Part shown: piece by piece, positions 34,787-44,635 of the stretch | Layout: the number at the start of each line of letters is the position of its first letter | Numbering within the stretch: position 1 is the first letter of the stretch | Assembly (NCBI RefSeq): GCF_900078395.1 | Contig: NZ_FKLA01000007.1 | Coordinates: 119,431 to 183,430 of the forward strand | DNA from: Anaerotruncus rubiinfantis | GTDB lineage: Bacteria > Bacillota > Clostridia > Oscillospirales > Ruminococcaceae | Length of the DNA: 64,000 nucleotides | Direction: 5' to 3' | Program-made: the position numbers and the translations under genes | Notes under the pieces: generated by a model | Seen by the model: the letters and a program-made list of their open reading frames with translations, nothing else | What the model was told of the DNA's origin: nothing | The model's database searches: none

Positions 34787-35488
34787 TTACCTGCTTTTGC
34801 GCAAACGCCGGAGGCATTCCATAATCCGTTTGCTGAAGAGCATCCCGCAAAGCCCCAGCGCCGCGGAGATGCAAAAAACGACCACCGCGCGCAGATAATT
34901 GCCGTCCATCAGCGCGTCGGACGCAAAGGTCAGACAGAGGATGGTCGGCACCCGCGCGGCGAGCGTGAGCGAAAGGTAGCGGCGCAGGGTGAGCGGGGTG
35001 AGCGCCGCGATGTAGGTAAAGACGTCCTTTGGCATCGCGGGGATGAGGTAGAGGATGAATACGATCATGCCCAGCCGGTCGGCGTCATAGAGGAAGGAGA
35101 GCTTCTGCTGTTTTTGAGGTGGAAAGACCTTGTCAACCAGCGGCTGGCCATATTTTTTGACCGCCGCAAAGACGAGCGTACTGCCGCAGAAGATGCCAAA
35201 AAGACAGATGGCCAGCCCGCCGAGCGCGCCGTAGGTGAGGCCGGCGGCAATCTGGATGGGCAGGGCGGGGATGATGCCGGAAATGACCTGCAGCACCTGG
35301 ATGCAGAAAAGCGCAAGGATTCCGAAAACGCCGAAAGAGGAGAGCTTTTCACGGAACGCCGCCATATTTTCCGGCTGTGTGAGGTTCTGGATCACCGGAT
35401 AGTATTTCCAGATGAGCCAGCCGCACACGCCGAGCAGCAGGACGGCGGCAGCTGCGCCGAGGATCAGAAGTGGTTTGCGCTTTTTCAT
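34787..35488 (-). CDS. TVP38/TMEM64-family membrane protein
   Basis: This 233-residue multi-pass membrane protein has a first TM at about 6-28. Its core is SNARE-associated/DedA-like (GIIPALPIQIAAGLTYGALG, ILYLIPAMPKDVFTYIAALT), with several further hydrophobic helices. The family is implicated in lipid handling in membranes; the exact role is unknown. ATG 35488 follows GGAGGCGTCC. An upstream ATG at 35530 has no site. It lies downstream of purL on the same strand, 77 bases away. Confidence 0.85.
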   Translation of the reverse strand: MKKRKPLLILGAAAAVLLLGVCGWLIWKYYPVIQNLTQPENMAAFREKLSSFGVFGILALFCIQVLQVISGIIPALPIQIAAGLTYGALGGLAICLFGIFCGSTLVFAAVKKYGQPLVDKVFPPQKQQKLSFLYDADRLGMIVFILYLIPAMPKDVFTYIAALTPLTLRRYLSLTLAARVPTILCLTFASDALMDGNYLRAVVVFCISAALGLCGMLFSKRIMECLRRLRKSR

Positions 35489-35565
35489 GGACGCCTCCGA
35501 AAAATTCAGAAAATACCCGGACCGCGCCAAACGGAAGTTTGCCGCGGCCCGAACTGCGTTTATGG

Positions 35566-38500
35566 TTATTTATAATATGCCACCGCGCCGCCAAACATGT
35601 TCTGGAATTTATTTCCGGATACGTTCTGGTAGAGGTCGGGGGCGGTGCGCTCGCTGTGGCCCATCTTGCCGAATACCCGTCCGTCCGGCGAGGTGATGCC
35701 CTCGATTGCGTCGAAAGAATTGTTCGGGTTAAAGCGGATATCGAGCGACGGTTTTCCGTCGAGATCGACATACTGGGTTGCGATCTGGCCGTTTTCAGCG
35801 AGCTTCGCAATCAGATCGCGCGGCGCGACAAACCGGCCTTCGCCGTGGGAGATGGGGATGGTGTGGATATCGCCCACCTGCATGCCGGACAGCCACGGGG
35901 ACTTATTGGAGGCGACGCGGGTGCGCACCAGGCCCGACTGATGGCGGCCGATCGTATTGAAGGTGAGGGTGGCGCAGTTTTCGTCCATATCGCGGATCTC
36001 GCCATAGGGCACCAGGCCGAGCTTGATGAGCGCCTGGAAGCCGTTGCAGATGCCGCACATCAGGCCGTCGCGCTTTTGCAGAAGCTCCATGACCGCGTCG
36101 CGGATCATGGGGTTTCGCAGGAACGCGGTGATAAACTTGGCCGAGCCGTCCGGCTCGTCGCCGCCCGAGAATCCGCCCGGCAGGGCGATGATCTGGCTTT
36201 TGGCGATGCTTTCGGCAAAAGCCTGCACGCTCTGGGCGATATCGGCGGCCGAGAGATTGCGCACGATGAAGATTTCGGCCTCGGCGCCGGCGTGCTCGAA
36301 GGCGCGGGCGGTGTCGTATTCGCAGTTGGTGCCCGGAAAGACCGGGATCAGCACGCGTGGCTTGGCGATGCTGGTTTTGGCGGTGATCCGCTCCTTTGCC
36401 TCGCAGCGGTAGGCGGGGACCTCCTGCTGCTCGGCGGGCAGCAGATAGGGGAATACTTTTTGTAATTTTTCTTCCCAAATCTCCTGGATGTCATCGAGCT
36501 GGATGAGATCAAAGCCGTAGCGGATGGCATACGCGCCCGAGACAGTGCCGATGCAGGGCAGGCCTTCGAGCGGTTCGTTGGCTTCGAGGATAAAACCGCC
36601 ATAGAGCGGCTCGAAGAGCGCCGCGTCGTCGAAGGTGGCGGAAAAGTCGAAGCCGAGCCGGTTGCCGAAGCACATCTTGGTGACGCCCTCGCAGACGCCG
36701 CCGTAACCGAGCGTCCAGGCGGCGGCAACCTTGCCGCCGGCGATGAGCGATTCGACCGTATCAAAGACCTGTTTCACGCTGTCGAAGTTGGGCATCCGGT
36801 TTTCGTCATAACAAGGAGTAATGATATAGACGTTATGTCCGATTTGTTTAAATTCAGTTGAGACGATATTTCCGGTATAGGCGGTTGAAACCGCGAATGA
36901 AACGAGGGTTGGCGGCACGTCGAGCTGCTCGAAGCTGCCGGACATCGAGTCCTTGCCGCCGATCGAGCCGATCCCAAGGCCGAGCTGGGCTTCCAGCGCG
37001 CCGAGCAGCGCGGCCATCGGCTTGCCCCAGCGTTTTGGATCATTTTTGGTGCGCTCGAAATACTCCTGGAAGGTGAGCCAGCAATGTTTATAGCTGCCGC
37101 CCGCGGCCACGACCTTTGCGACCGATTCGACCACCGCGCAGGCCGCGCCGTGGTACGGGCTTGCCGCCGAAAGGTCGGGGTTGAAGCCCCAGCCCATGAC
37201 CGAGGCGGTGGTTGTCTCGCCGCCGAGCACCGGGATTTTGGCGGCCATCGCCTGCGCCGGGGAAAGCTGCGTTTCACCGCCGAACGGCATCAGCACGCTG
37301 CCCGCGCCGATCGTCGAATCAAAGCGTTCGACCAACCCCTTCTGGGAACAGACGTTGAGGTTTTGCATGGCTTTTGCCCATTTTTCCTTGATTGGGCGTT
37401 CCGAACGGAAACGTTCGAACTCGCGCGGGGAGGTGATTTCGATATCGGTGTACTTGGCCGCGCCATTTGAATTCAGGAAGGCGCGGGAGAGGTTGACGAT
37501 GGTGTTGCCGTTCCAGCGCATCACCAGGCGCGGAGCCGCCGTGACCTTTGCCACGACGGTGGCCTCCAGGTTTTCCCGGTGGGCGGCGGCAATGAATTTT
37601 TCGACGTTTTGGGGCGCGACGACCACCGCCATGCGTTCCTGTGACTCGGAGATCGCCAGCTCGGTGCCGTCGAGGCCGTCATATTTTTTCGGGACCGCGT
37701 CGAGATTGATCTCGAGCCCGTCAGCCAGTTCGCCGATCGCGACCGAAACGCCGCCCGCGCCGAAGTCGTTGCAGCGGCGGATCAGGCGGGTGACCTCGCC
37801 GTCACGGAAAAGGCGCTGGAGTTTGCGCTCGATCGGCGGGTTGCCTTTCTGGACCTCGGCGCCGCAGCTCTCGAGCGACTGCAGGGTGTGGCTCTTGGAG
37901 GAGCCGGTCGCGCCGCCACAGCCGTCGCGGCCTGTCCGGCCGCCGAGCAGGATGACGATGTCGCCCGGGTCGGGGCATTCGCGGATGATGTTTTTGGCCG
38001 GCGCCGCGCCAACCACCGCGCCGATCTCCATCCGTTTGGCCGCGTAGCCGGGATGATAGACTTCAGCCACATGCCCGGTCGCAAGGCCGATCTGGTTGCC
38101 GTAGGAGGAATAGCCAGCCGCCGCGGTGGTGGTGATCTTGCGCTGCGGGAGCTTGCCTTTCATCGTTTCGGAGAGCGGGACGGTCGGGTCGGCCGCGCCG
38201 GTCACCCGCATCGCCTGGTAGACGTAGCTGCGCCCGGAGAGCGGGTCGCGGATCGCGCCGCCCAGACAGGTCGCGGCGCCGCCGAACGGCTCGATCTCGG
38301 TCGGGTGGTTGTGCGTTTCGTTTTTAAAGAGCAACAGCCAGTCCTGGTCCTCGCCGTCCACATCGACCTTGATTTTTACCGTACAGGCGTTGATCTCGTC
38401 GCTCTCATCGAGGTCGGCGAGCTTTCCCTCGGCCTTCAGCGCCTTCGCGCCGATGACGGCGAGATCCATCAGGGTCATCGGTTTCTCTTTGCCCGCGTAA

Positions 38501-39276
38501 AGTTTTTCACGCAGCGCAAGGTATTTGTTGAAGCTTTCCTGAATATAGGGGGAATCGATCCGGACGTTTTGGATGTTGGTGAGGAAGGTGGTGTGGCGGC
38601 AGTGATCCGACCAGTAGGTGTCGATCATACGGATCTCGGTGATGGTCGGGTCACGTTTTTCCTCGTCACGGAAATACGCCTGCAAAAAGGCGATGTCCGC
38701 CTCGTCCATGGCAAGACCGTATCGCTTCACAAAGTCCGCGAGCCCTTTTTCGTCGAGCACGGTGAAGCCAGAGAGCGTCTCGACGGTGGTGGGGATCTCA
38801 TATTTCACATCGAGCGTTTCGGGCTTGTCCAAGGAAGCGAGCCGGCTCTCGACCGGATTGACGAGATAGTGCTTGATGGAGGCGAGCGTTTCGGGGGAGA
38901 TTTTGCCGCTCAGAACATAGACCCGCGCGGTGCGCACGAGCGGCTGTTCCCTGGCGGTGGAAAGGGAGATGCACTGCGCGCAGCTGTCGGCGCGCTGATC
39001 GAACTGGCCGGGCAGGTACTCGACGGCAAAGACCTGCGCATCCGGCCCGAAATCGGGCAGTCCGTCATAGGTCACATCGACCTGCGGCTCGGAGAAGATG
39101 GTGTCGCGCGCGGCGTCGAAGTCCGCCTTGTCAATCCCCTCGACATCGTAGCGGTTGATGACCCGCACGCCGGTCACACAGTCGAGCATCAGGGCGGTGC
39201 GCAGGTCACTGAGGACCCCGGCCGCTTCGACGGCGTATTCCGGCTTTTTTTCCACATAGATTCGATAAACGCTCAT
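35566..39276 (-). CDS. purL: Phosphoribosylformylglycinamidine synthase, single-chain
   Basis: This 1236-residue enzyme makes FGAM from FGAR, glutamine and ATP in purine synthesis. It is the large fused form, with an N-terminal PurS-like part, the synthetase core (DTYWSDHCRHTTF, FKNETHNHPTEIEPFGGAAT, GGKDSMSG), and a C-terminal class I glutaminase with the nucleophile in MCGICNGFQALIKLG. Many Firmicutes instead split it into purS, purL and purQ. ATG 39276 follows GGAGGGAATTAC. No other purine gene is adjacent. Confidence 0.97.
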   Translation of the reverse strand: MSVYRIYVEKKPEYAVEAAGVLSDLRTALMLDCVTGVRVINRYDVEGIDKADFDAARDTIFSEPQVDVTYDGLPDFGPDAQVFAVEYLPGQFDQRADSCAQCISLSTAREQPLVRTARVYVLSGKISPETLASIKHYLVNPVESRLASLDKPETLDVKYEIPTTVETLSGFTVLDEKGLADFVKRYGLAMDEADIAFLQAYFRDEEKRDPTITEIRMIDTYWSDHCRHTTFLTNIQNVRIDSPYIQESFNKYLALREKLYAGKEKPMTLMDLAVIGAKALKAEGKLADLDESDEINACTVKIKVDVDGEDQDWLLLFKNETHNHPTEIEPFGGAATCLGGAIRDPLSGRSYVYQAMRVTGAADPTVPLSETMKGKLPQRKITTTAAAGYSSYGNQIGLATGHVAEVYHPGYAAKRMEIGAVVGAAPAKNIIRECPDPGDIVILLGGRTGRDGCGGATGSSKSHTLQSLESCGAEVQKGNPPIERKLQRLFRDGEVTRLIRRCNDFGAGGVSVAIGELADGLEINLDAVPKKYDGLDGTELAISESQERMAVVVAPQNVEKFIAAAHRENLEATVVAKVTAAPRLVMRWNGNTIVNLSRAFLNSNGAAKYTDIEITSPREFERFRSERPIKEKWAKAMQNLNVCSQKGLVERFDSTIGAGSVLMPFGGETQLSPAQAMAAKIPVLGGETTTASVMGWGFNPDLSAASPYHGAACAVVESVAKVVAAGGSYKHCWLTFQEYFERTKNDPKRWGKPMAALLGALEAQLGLGIGSIGGKDSMSGSFEQLDVPPTLVSFAVSTAYTGNIVSTEFKQIGHNVYIITPCYDENRMPNFDSVKQVFDTVESLIAGGKVAAAWTLGYGGVCEGVTKMCFGNRLGFDFSATFDDAALFEPLYGGFILEANEPLEGLPCIGTVSGAYAIRYGFDLIQLDDIQEIWEEKLQKVFPYLLPAEQQEVPAYRCEAKERITAKTSIAKPRVLIPVFPGTNCEYDTARAFEHAGAEAEIFIVRNLSAADIAQSVQAFAESIAKSQIIALPGGFSGGDEPDGSAKFITAFLRNPMIRDAVMELLQKRDGLMCGICNGFQALIKLGLVPYGEIRDMDENCATLTFNTIGRHQSGLVRTRVASNKSPWLSGMQVGDIHTIPISHGEGRFVAPRDLIAKLAENGQIATQYVDLDGKPSLDIRFNPNNSFDAIEGITSPDGRVFGKMGHSERTAPDLYQNVSGNKFQNMFGGAVAYYK

Positions 39277-39346
39277 GTAATTCCCTCCAACTTCTGTATG
39301 TCCAGCCGCCGGAAACCGGCGGCCGTTTCATGCTTCCTTCTTTCAA

Positions 39347-40639
39347 TCAATCGGCGAGCGCGCCTTCGCACCAGTCGGGATAAGCCGCGACAATGCTGAC
39401 GGGGCGCTCCTGTCCGCGCAGGTCGCCGGGCGACAGGACCCGCACAGGTGTGTAATTTTCGGTATATCCTTCGTAAAATCCGTCTTTGAGACGGTTTTCA
39501 AACAGGACGGAGGCTGTCTGACCAACCTGCGTACGCAGAAACGCGGCGCGCGCGTCGTCGGTCGCTTTGATCATCCGGCTGCTGCGGGACTCCTTGTCCG
39601 GGCCCGGGACCTGGTCGGGCATTGCGGCTGCACGGGTGCCGGGCCGCACCGAATAGGCAAAGACGTGGACCTTTGCGAACCCGATTTTTTCCGCAAATGC
39701 GAGCGACTGCGCGAACTCCTCCTCGGTCTCGCCGGGGAATCCGACCATGAGGTCGGTGGTGATGGCACAGTTCTCAAAATGCCGCCGCAGATTTGCAACG
39801 ATCGCGGCGTACGCGGCGGTGTTGTAATGGCGGTTCATCCGCGAAAGCGTCGCGTCGCAGCCGCTTTGCAGCGAGAGGTGAAACTGCGGACAGACTTTCG
39901 GCTGGCGGCTCATCCGTTCGATGTCGGATTCACTCAGCAGCTCCGGCTCGAGCGAGCCGAGCCGCACCCGGCTGATCCCCTCGGCCGCGCAGGCGCATTC
40001 AACCGCGTCGATCAGCCGCAGGCCGAACTCCTTGCCGTAACAGGAGAGGTTGATCCCCACGAGCACCACCTCCCGGTAACCGGCCGACGCAAGGCCGGAA
40101 AGCTCGTTTTGCAGGTCGGAAAGCGGCTTTGAGCGGACCGGCCCGCGCGCCGTTGGGATGATGCAGTAGGAGCAGTAGCGTTCGCAGCCGTCCTCAATTT
40201 TGACAAAGGCGCGGGTGCGTTCGGAAAAACGGTCGGCGTGCATCGTCTCAAAGGATTCGCCGCGTTCGTGCGGGGTGATTGCGACAATGCGTTCGCCGGT
40301 GGTGAGGTTTTGTTCGACCAGCCCGACGATCCGGCCGCGGGAGCGCGCGCCGGTGATGACGTCGGCTTCGGGGAGGCGTTCGGCCGCGTCGGGGAACGCC
40401 TGCGGAAAGCAGCCGGTCAGCACGATCCGGGCGGCGGGGTTCTGCGTTTTGAAACGGCGCAGCATCTGGCGGGTCTTTTTGTCGCCGGTCGCGGTGACGG
40501 TGCAGGAGTTGACAAGGTAGATATCAGCTTTCGCGGTATGCGGGACGATCTCGTAGCCGCCGGCCGAAAAAAGCTGGGTCAAAACCTGCGTCTCATATTG
40601 GTTGACCTTGCAGCCCAAGGTAAAAAAAGCAATTTTCAT
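39347..40639 (-). CDS. mtaB: tRNA t6A37 methylthiotransferase MtaB
   Basis: This 430-residue radical SAM enzyme adds a methylthio group to N6-threonylcarbamoyladenosine at tRNA position 37. It has the N-terminal MTTase domain (FFTLGCKVNQYETQ, with Cys ligands of the auxiliary cluster), a radical SAM CxxxCxxC in CERYCSYCIIP, and a C-terminal TRAM-like part (GQTASVLFENRLKDGFYEGY). ATG 40639 follows GGAGTTACCA. The in-frame ATG at 40651 overlaps this site and is rejected. It lies upstream of purL on the same strand. Confidence 0.93.
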   Translation of the reverse strand: MKIAFFTLGCKVNQYETQVLTQLFSAGGYEIVPHTAKADIYLVNSCTVTATGDKKTRQMLRRFKTQNPAARIVLTGCFPQAFPDAAERLPEADVITGARSRGRIVGLVEQNLTTGERIVAITPHERGESFETMHADRFSERTRAFVKIEDGCERYCSYCIIPTARGPVRSKPLSDLQNELSGLASAGYREVVLVGINLSCYGKEFGLRLIDAVECACAAEGISRVRLGSLEPELLSESDIERMSRQPKVCPQFHLSLQSGCDATLSRMNRHYNTAAYAAIVANLRRHFENCAITTDLMVGFPGETEEEFAQSLAFAEKIGFAKVHVFAYSVRPGTRAAAMPDQVPGPDKESRSSRMIKATDDARAAFLRTQVGQTASVLFENRLKDGFYEGYTENYTPVRVLSPGDLRGQERPVSIVAAYPDWCEGALAD

Positions 40640-40756
40640 TGGTAACTCCATCTAAAAAAGTCAAATATTTCATATGCAAATTTCACAATTGAAAATTGAT
40701 ATTAAGCGGATTATACACATATTATAATGAATTTTTGGAACAAATACAATTAGCAG

Positions 40757-40785
40757 TTGACTTAAATAAACCGGACTGATATAGT
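40757..40785 (+). promoter_or_regulatory. Promoter for HPr-like gene
   Basis: TTGACT (40757-40762) and TATAGT (40780-40785) are exactly 17 bases apart, 55 bases before the start codon. Confidence 0.7.
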
Positions 40786-40839
40786 GTATTTGTGGTAAAA
40801 ATAGAAATAAGTATGTCTGGGAAGAAGGAGGACATCACT

Positions 40840-41073
40840 ATGAAATCCGTAATGATCAAACTTGACACCATCAACGACGTGAAAAACTTTGTGAACACTG
40901 TTTCGAGATACGATTTCGACGTGGATCTGGTTTCGGGCCGCTATGCGGTTGACGCGAAATCGATCATGGGCATCTTCTCGCTCGATCTGGCAAAACCGAT
41001 CAAGATGGAAATCTATTCGGACGACTGCCCGGAATTTTTAAGCGAAATCAAAAGCTTCGCGGTGGAAGAATAA
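40840..41073 (+). CDS. HPr-like protein lacking the phosphorylated His
   Basis: This 77-residue protein matches the HPr fold in its C-terminal part (DVDLVSGRYAVDAKSIMGIF, followed by SLDLAKPI). The GLHARPA segment carrying phosphorylatable His15 is absent; the equivalent region reads VSRYDFDVDL. A role as a phosphocarrier is therefore unlikely, although a Ser corresponding to the regulatory Ser46 region (KSIMG) remains. ATG 40840 follows AAGGAGGACATCACT; an upstream ATG (40804) and GTG (40792) lack sites. It has its own promoter and terminator. Confidence 0.75.
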   Translation: MKSVMIKLDTINDVKNFVNTVSRYDFDVDLVSGRYAVDAKSIMGIFSLDLAKPIKMEIYSDDCPEFLSEIKSFAVEE

Positions 41074-41095
41074 GCGAGGAACGGAAAAAAGCACG

Positions 41096-41130
41096 AAAAA
41101 GCAGCGGCGCGGCCGCTGCTTTTTGTTTTT
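41096..41130 (+). terminator. Terminator of HPr-like gene
   Basis: The stem GCAGCGGC/GCCGCTGC (41101-41108 with 41112-41119) is flanked by AAAAA and TTTTTGTTTTT. Confidence 0.85.
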
Positions 41131-41216
41131 GCGGCATGCGGGCCGCCTCCGGCGGCATTTTTGCGGCTGGCACGCGCATACACATGTATTACTTTACAGG
41201 TGAGAGGTGTGCGCGA

Positions 41217-42389
41217 ATGAAAAAACGGATCATGGCAATCCTATTATGCGTATTGATGGTGATAAATGGGACCGCTGTATTTGCGGAGGACCAAGCGGAT
41301 CTGGGTGCGCTCGAGGCGGCCGCGAAAGCGGACGAAAGCCTGCCCGCGAAATCGGCCATCCTGATCGAGCAGCAGTCGGGGCGGGTGCTTTTTGAGAAAA
41401 ACGCGGACGAACAGCTTCCGCCCGCTTCGATCACCAAGGTGATGACCCTGCTGCTTGTGATGGAAGCTTTGGATTCCGGGCGCATCCGGCTTGACGATAT
41501 GGTGACCTGTTCGGAGCACGCCCAGTCGATGGGAGGCAGCCAGATCTGGTTCGAGGCGGGTGAACAGCTTTCGGTTGACGACCTTCTGAAGGCCGCCGCC
41601 ATTTCAAGCGCGAACGACGCCTCGGTGGCTCTGGGTGAATACCTGGCGGGCAGCGAGGAGGCCTTCGTCGAGCAGATGAACGCGAAGGCGCAGGAGCTCG
41701 GCATGACCAACACCCACTTTGTGAACGCGACCGGCTTAGACGCCGAAGGCCATCTGACCACGGCGCGGGACATCGCGGCCATGAGCCGGGCGCTGCTTTC
41801 CCACCCGAAGATCACCGAATACTCAAGCGTTTGGATGGGGGAACTGCGCGGCGGAAAGACCCAGCTGGTCAACACGAATAAACTGGTCCGCTTCTACGAC
41901 GGCTGCACCGGTCTCAAAACCGGAACGACCGACGGCGCGGGCAGCTGCCTTTCGGCCAGCGCCACCAGAAACGGCATGTCGCTCGTCGCGGTGACGCTCG
42001 GCAGCCCCACCTCAGCCGAACGGTTCTCAGCGGCGCGCGGCCTGCTCGATTACGGATTTGCGAACTTCGCGCGGGTGGAACTGCCGGTTGTGGAAGGGGT
42101 GGAACCGGTGAAAGTCAAAGGCGGAGTTGATCCGTTTGTCGAAGTGGTGAGCGAACAGCCCGAAGCGGTGGTGGTGCGCTCGTCGGATAAGGATAAGGTC
42201 GAGCAGCAAGTGGAGATCCTGCCGGATGTGCAGGCCCCGGTCGAGTCCGGGCAGCTGCTCGGCAAGGTGGCTGTCAGCGTGAATGGCGAAAAACTCTGCG
42301 AATATAACCTTGTGGCGGCCGATGCGGTTGAGAAGATGACGATTGGGCGGGCGCTGGCCCAGCTGCTGAACCGCCTTATCCAGATGTAA
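41217..42389 (+). CDS. D-alanyl-D-alanine carboxypeptidase (DacF-type)
   Basis: This 390-residue exported S11 penicillin-binding protein trims the terminal D-Ala of peptidoglycan. A signal peptide (about 1-24) is followed by the catalytic boxes SITK (PPASITKVM), SAN (SSANDASVAL) and KTG (GLKTGTTDGAG), all intact. A C-terminal beta domain and a terminal amphipathic helix (MTIGRALAQLLNRLIQM) for membrane attachment follow. ATG 41217 is preceded by GAGAGGTGTGCGCGA; the upstream in-frame start at 41136 has no site and would bury the signal peptide. Confidence 0.93.
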   Translation: MKKRIMAILLCVLMVINGTAVFAEDQADLGALEAAAKADESLPAKSAILIEQQSGRVLFEKNADEQLPPASITKVMTLLLVMEALDSGRIRLDDMVTCSEHAQSMGGSQIWFEAGEQLSVDDLLKAAAISSANDASVALGEYLAGSEEAFVEQMNAKAQELGMTNTHFVNATGLDAEGHLTTARDIAAMSRALLSHPKITEYSSVWMGELRGGKTQLVNTNKLVRFYDGCTGLKTGTTDGAGSCLSASATRNGMSLVAVTLGSPTSAERFSAARGLLDYGFANFARVELPVVEGVEPVKVKGGVDPFVEVVSEQPEAVVVRSSDKDKVEQQVEILPDVQAPVESGQLLGKVAVSVNGEKLCEYNLVAADAVEKMTIGRALAQLLNRLIQM

Positions 42390-42502
42390 CTTGTAAAAGC
42401 CCCGGAACAGGCGGGCCGCCCTGCCGCCCGGGGCAACCCTTTCATTCTGAACGATCCATGCGGAAACTTGCTGCGGATTTTTGAAAAAAGACAGAAGGCG
42501 AC

Positions 42503-42531
42503 TTGAAATAACGGGCAAAATAGGGTACAAT
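42503..42531 (+). promoter_or_regulatory. Promoter for pgi
   Basis: TTGAAA (42503-42508) and TACAAT (42526-42531) are 17 bases apart. The leader that follows contains a small dyad, CACAATGGGTTGTG. Confidence 0.7.
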
Positions 42532-42624
42532 GTGTGCAAGAAGAATCCTAGCCAATCCACAATGGGTTGTGCGAATTGTACAATGTCTTCCCGGAAAGTC
42601 CAAAAGGAAAGGAATGAAGCGAGC

Positions 42625-43962
42625 ATGGCAGTGAAGCTGAACACCAAGCATCTGAACGGCTTCGTCAGCGACCATGAACTGCAGGCGATCGCGCTGCAGG
42701 TCTCAGCCGCGCATCGGACGCTGACCGAAGGTACCGGCCTCGGCAGCGATTTCCTCGGGTGGGTCAACCTGCCCCGCGATTATGACAGGGAGGAATTCGC
42801 CCGCATCAAGGCGGCGGCCAAAAAAATTCAGTCGGATACCGATGTCCTGGTGGTCATCGGCATCGGCGGCTCCTATCTCGGCGCACGCGCCGCGCTCGAA
42901 CTGCTGAAAAGCCCTTTTTACAACAACCGGAAAAAGGATACCCCCGACATTTATTTTGTCGGCAACAACATCAGCGCCGACTACCTGAACACCATTTTGG
43001 GGCTCTGCGAGGGCAAGCGGGTGTCGGTCAACATCATCTCGAAATCCGGCACCACCACCGAGCCCGCGCTGGCGTTCCGTGTTTTCCGCGAATTGCTTGA
43101 GCAGCGCTATGGCAAAGAGGAGGCAAAGGGCCGCATTTACGCCACCACCGATAAGGCGCGCGGCACCCTCAAGGAGCTCTCCGACCGCGAAGGGTATGAG
43201 ACCTTCGTCATCGCGGACGATGTGGGCGGGCGCTATTCGGTGCTGACCGCGGTGGGCCTTCTGCCGATGGCGGTCGCGGGCATCGACATTGACGCGGTCA
43301 TGGCGGGCGCGCGGGAAGCGATGGACGCGCTGGCGGCGGACGATCTCGAAAAGAACGACTGCTACCGCTACGCTGCGCTGCGCAACATCCTCTACCGCAA
43401 GGGGAAGAAGATCGAGCTGATGGTCAGTTACGAGCCCGCGTTTACCCTGATGAACGAATGGTACAAGCAGCTGTTCGGTGAAAGCGAAGGCAAGGACGGC
43501 AAGGGCCTTTTCCCGGCCTCGGTGGTCTTTTCGACCGACCTGCATTCGATGGGTCAGTTTATCCAGGAGGGCAGCCGGCTGATGTTCGAGACGGTCGTCA
43601 GCATCGGAAGGCCGCAGAGGGATTTCTTTGTGAAGGACGACCCGGAGAACCTCGACGGACTCAACTTCCTCTCGAACCAGAACATGTCAGTGGTCAATGA
43701 AAAGGCGATGCAGGGCACCATCCTGGCGCATACCGGTGGCGGCGTGCCGAATATGGTGCTCGAGATCCCTGAAATGAATGAACACGAGTTTGGCTACCTG
43801 GTCTATTTCTTCGAGAAGGCTTGCGGCATCAGCGGTTACCTGCTCGGGGTGAACCCGTTCGACCAGCCGGGCGTGGAAAGCTACAAGAAGAATATGTTCG
43901 CGCTGCTTGGCAAGCCGGGTTATGAAAGCCGGAAAGCCGAGCTGGAAGCGAAACTGAAGTGA
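42625..43962 (+). CDS. pgi: Glucose-6-phosphate isomerase
   Basis: This 445-residue glycolytic enzyme is of the shorter bacterial type. Sugar-phosphate-binding motifs are [19 protein letters not shown] and [17 protein letters not shown], with the C-terminal signature [23 protein letters not shown] 42625 follows AAAGGAATGAAGCGAGC; the longer frame opening at 42481 begins inside the promoter and is rejected. A small P-loop gene follows 67 bases downstream. Confidence 0.95.
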   Translation: MAVKLNTKHLNGFVSDHELQAIALQVSAAHRTLTEGTGLGSDFLGWVNLPRDYDREEFARIKAAAKKIQSDTDVLVVIGIGGSYLGARAALELLKSPFYNNRKKDTPDIYFVGNNISADYLNTILGLCEGKRVSVNIISKSGTTTEPALAFRVFRELLEQRYGKEEAKGRIYATTDKARGTLKELSDREGYETFVIADDVGGRYSVLTAVGLLPMAVAGIDIDAVMAGAREAMDALAADDLEKNDCYRYAALRNILYRKGKKIELMVSYEPAFTLMNEWYKQLFGESEGKDGKGLFPASVVFSTDLHSMGQFIQEGSRLMFETVVSIGRPQRDFFVKDDPENLDGLNFLSNQNMSVVNEKAMQGTILAHTGGGVPNMVLEIPEMNEHEFGYLVYFFEKACGISGYLLGVNPFDQPGVESYKKNMFALLGKPGYESRKAELEAKLK

Positions 43963-44029
43963 AAAGCAAAGGAAAATTTGTAGGATTCGCCGCAGGGCGT
44001 TCAAATAAAAGCATTTGGAGGAATTTCAC

Positions 44030-44440
44030 ATGATAAAATTAATCGTCGGCAACAAAGGCTCCGGAAAAACCAAAACCCTGATCAATATGGCAAACGACGC
44101 GGTCAAAACTTCCAAAGGCAATGTTGTGTGCGTGGAGAAAGGAAACACCCTGACGTTTGATATCAGCCATCAGGCTCGGCTGATCGATATCGACCATTAT
44201 GCGGTCAGCGGCTTTGACGCATTCTATGGCTTCTTCGCGGGCCTTTTCGCGGGCAATTATGATATCACTGAGGTTTTCGTCGACGCGACCTTTAAGGTTG
44301 GCGGCAAAGATTTCCTGGCGTTCGCGCTGATGGTGGAAAAACTGGTCAAGCTGACCGATGAAAACGGCGCGACCATGACCTTCACCGTTTCCTGCGACAA
44401 GGCGGACCTGCCGGAGCGTATCCACAAATATATCATCTGA
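44030..44440 (+). CDS. Small P-loop NTPase-like protein
   Basis: This 136-residue protein has a Walker A motif (GNKGSGKT, residues 7-14) and a possible Walker B strand (EVFVDATF) but no other recognised domain. It is a short conserved clostridial type of unknown function, sometimes labelled as PilT-like or thymidine-kinase-like. ATG 44030 is placed after GGAGGAATTTCAC; an upstream ATG at 44015 overlaps the ribosome binding site. It follows pgi by 67 bases and ends at a terminator. Confidence 0.75.
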   Translation: MIKLIVGNKGSGKTKTLINMANDAVKTSKGNVVCVEKGNTLTFDISHQARLIDIDHYAVSGFDAFYGFFAGLFAGNYDITEVFVDATFKVGGKDFLAFALMVEKLVKLTDENGATMTFTVSCDKADLPERIHKYII

Positions 44441-44452
44441 GATTGACGCAAC

Positions 44453-44484
44453 AAAGCGGCGCGGGGAAATCCGCGCCGCTTTTG
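44453..44484 (+). terminator. Terminator of pgi/P-loop unit
   Basis: A 12-base-pair stem AAAGCGGCGCGG/CCGCGCCGCTTT (44453-44464 with 44471-44482) lies 12 bases after the stop. The T-tract is short. Confidence 0.7.
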
Positions 44485-44559
44485 CATGCGGGGCGGAGGG
44501 GTGGCCGCGCCGCTTTTGCACTTGATATGTGTCCGGAATGTGAATTCTGTTCAGGCCCA

Positions 44560-44588
44560 TAGACATAGTAGGAAATAACTGTTATATT
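44560..44588 (+). promoter_or_regulatory. Promoter for Met-rich secreted protein
   Basis: TAGACA (44560-44565) and TATATT (44583-44588) are 17 bases apart. Confidence 0.55.
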
Positions 44589-44635
44589 ACAGATGGCGGG
44601 TCAACCGCCGTCCCAAATCGAAAAGGAGGAGTTCC

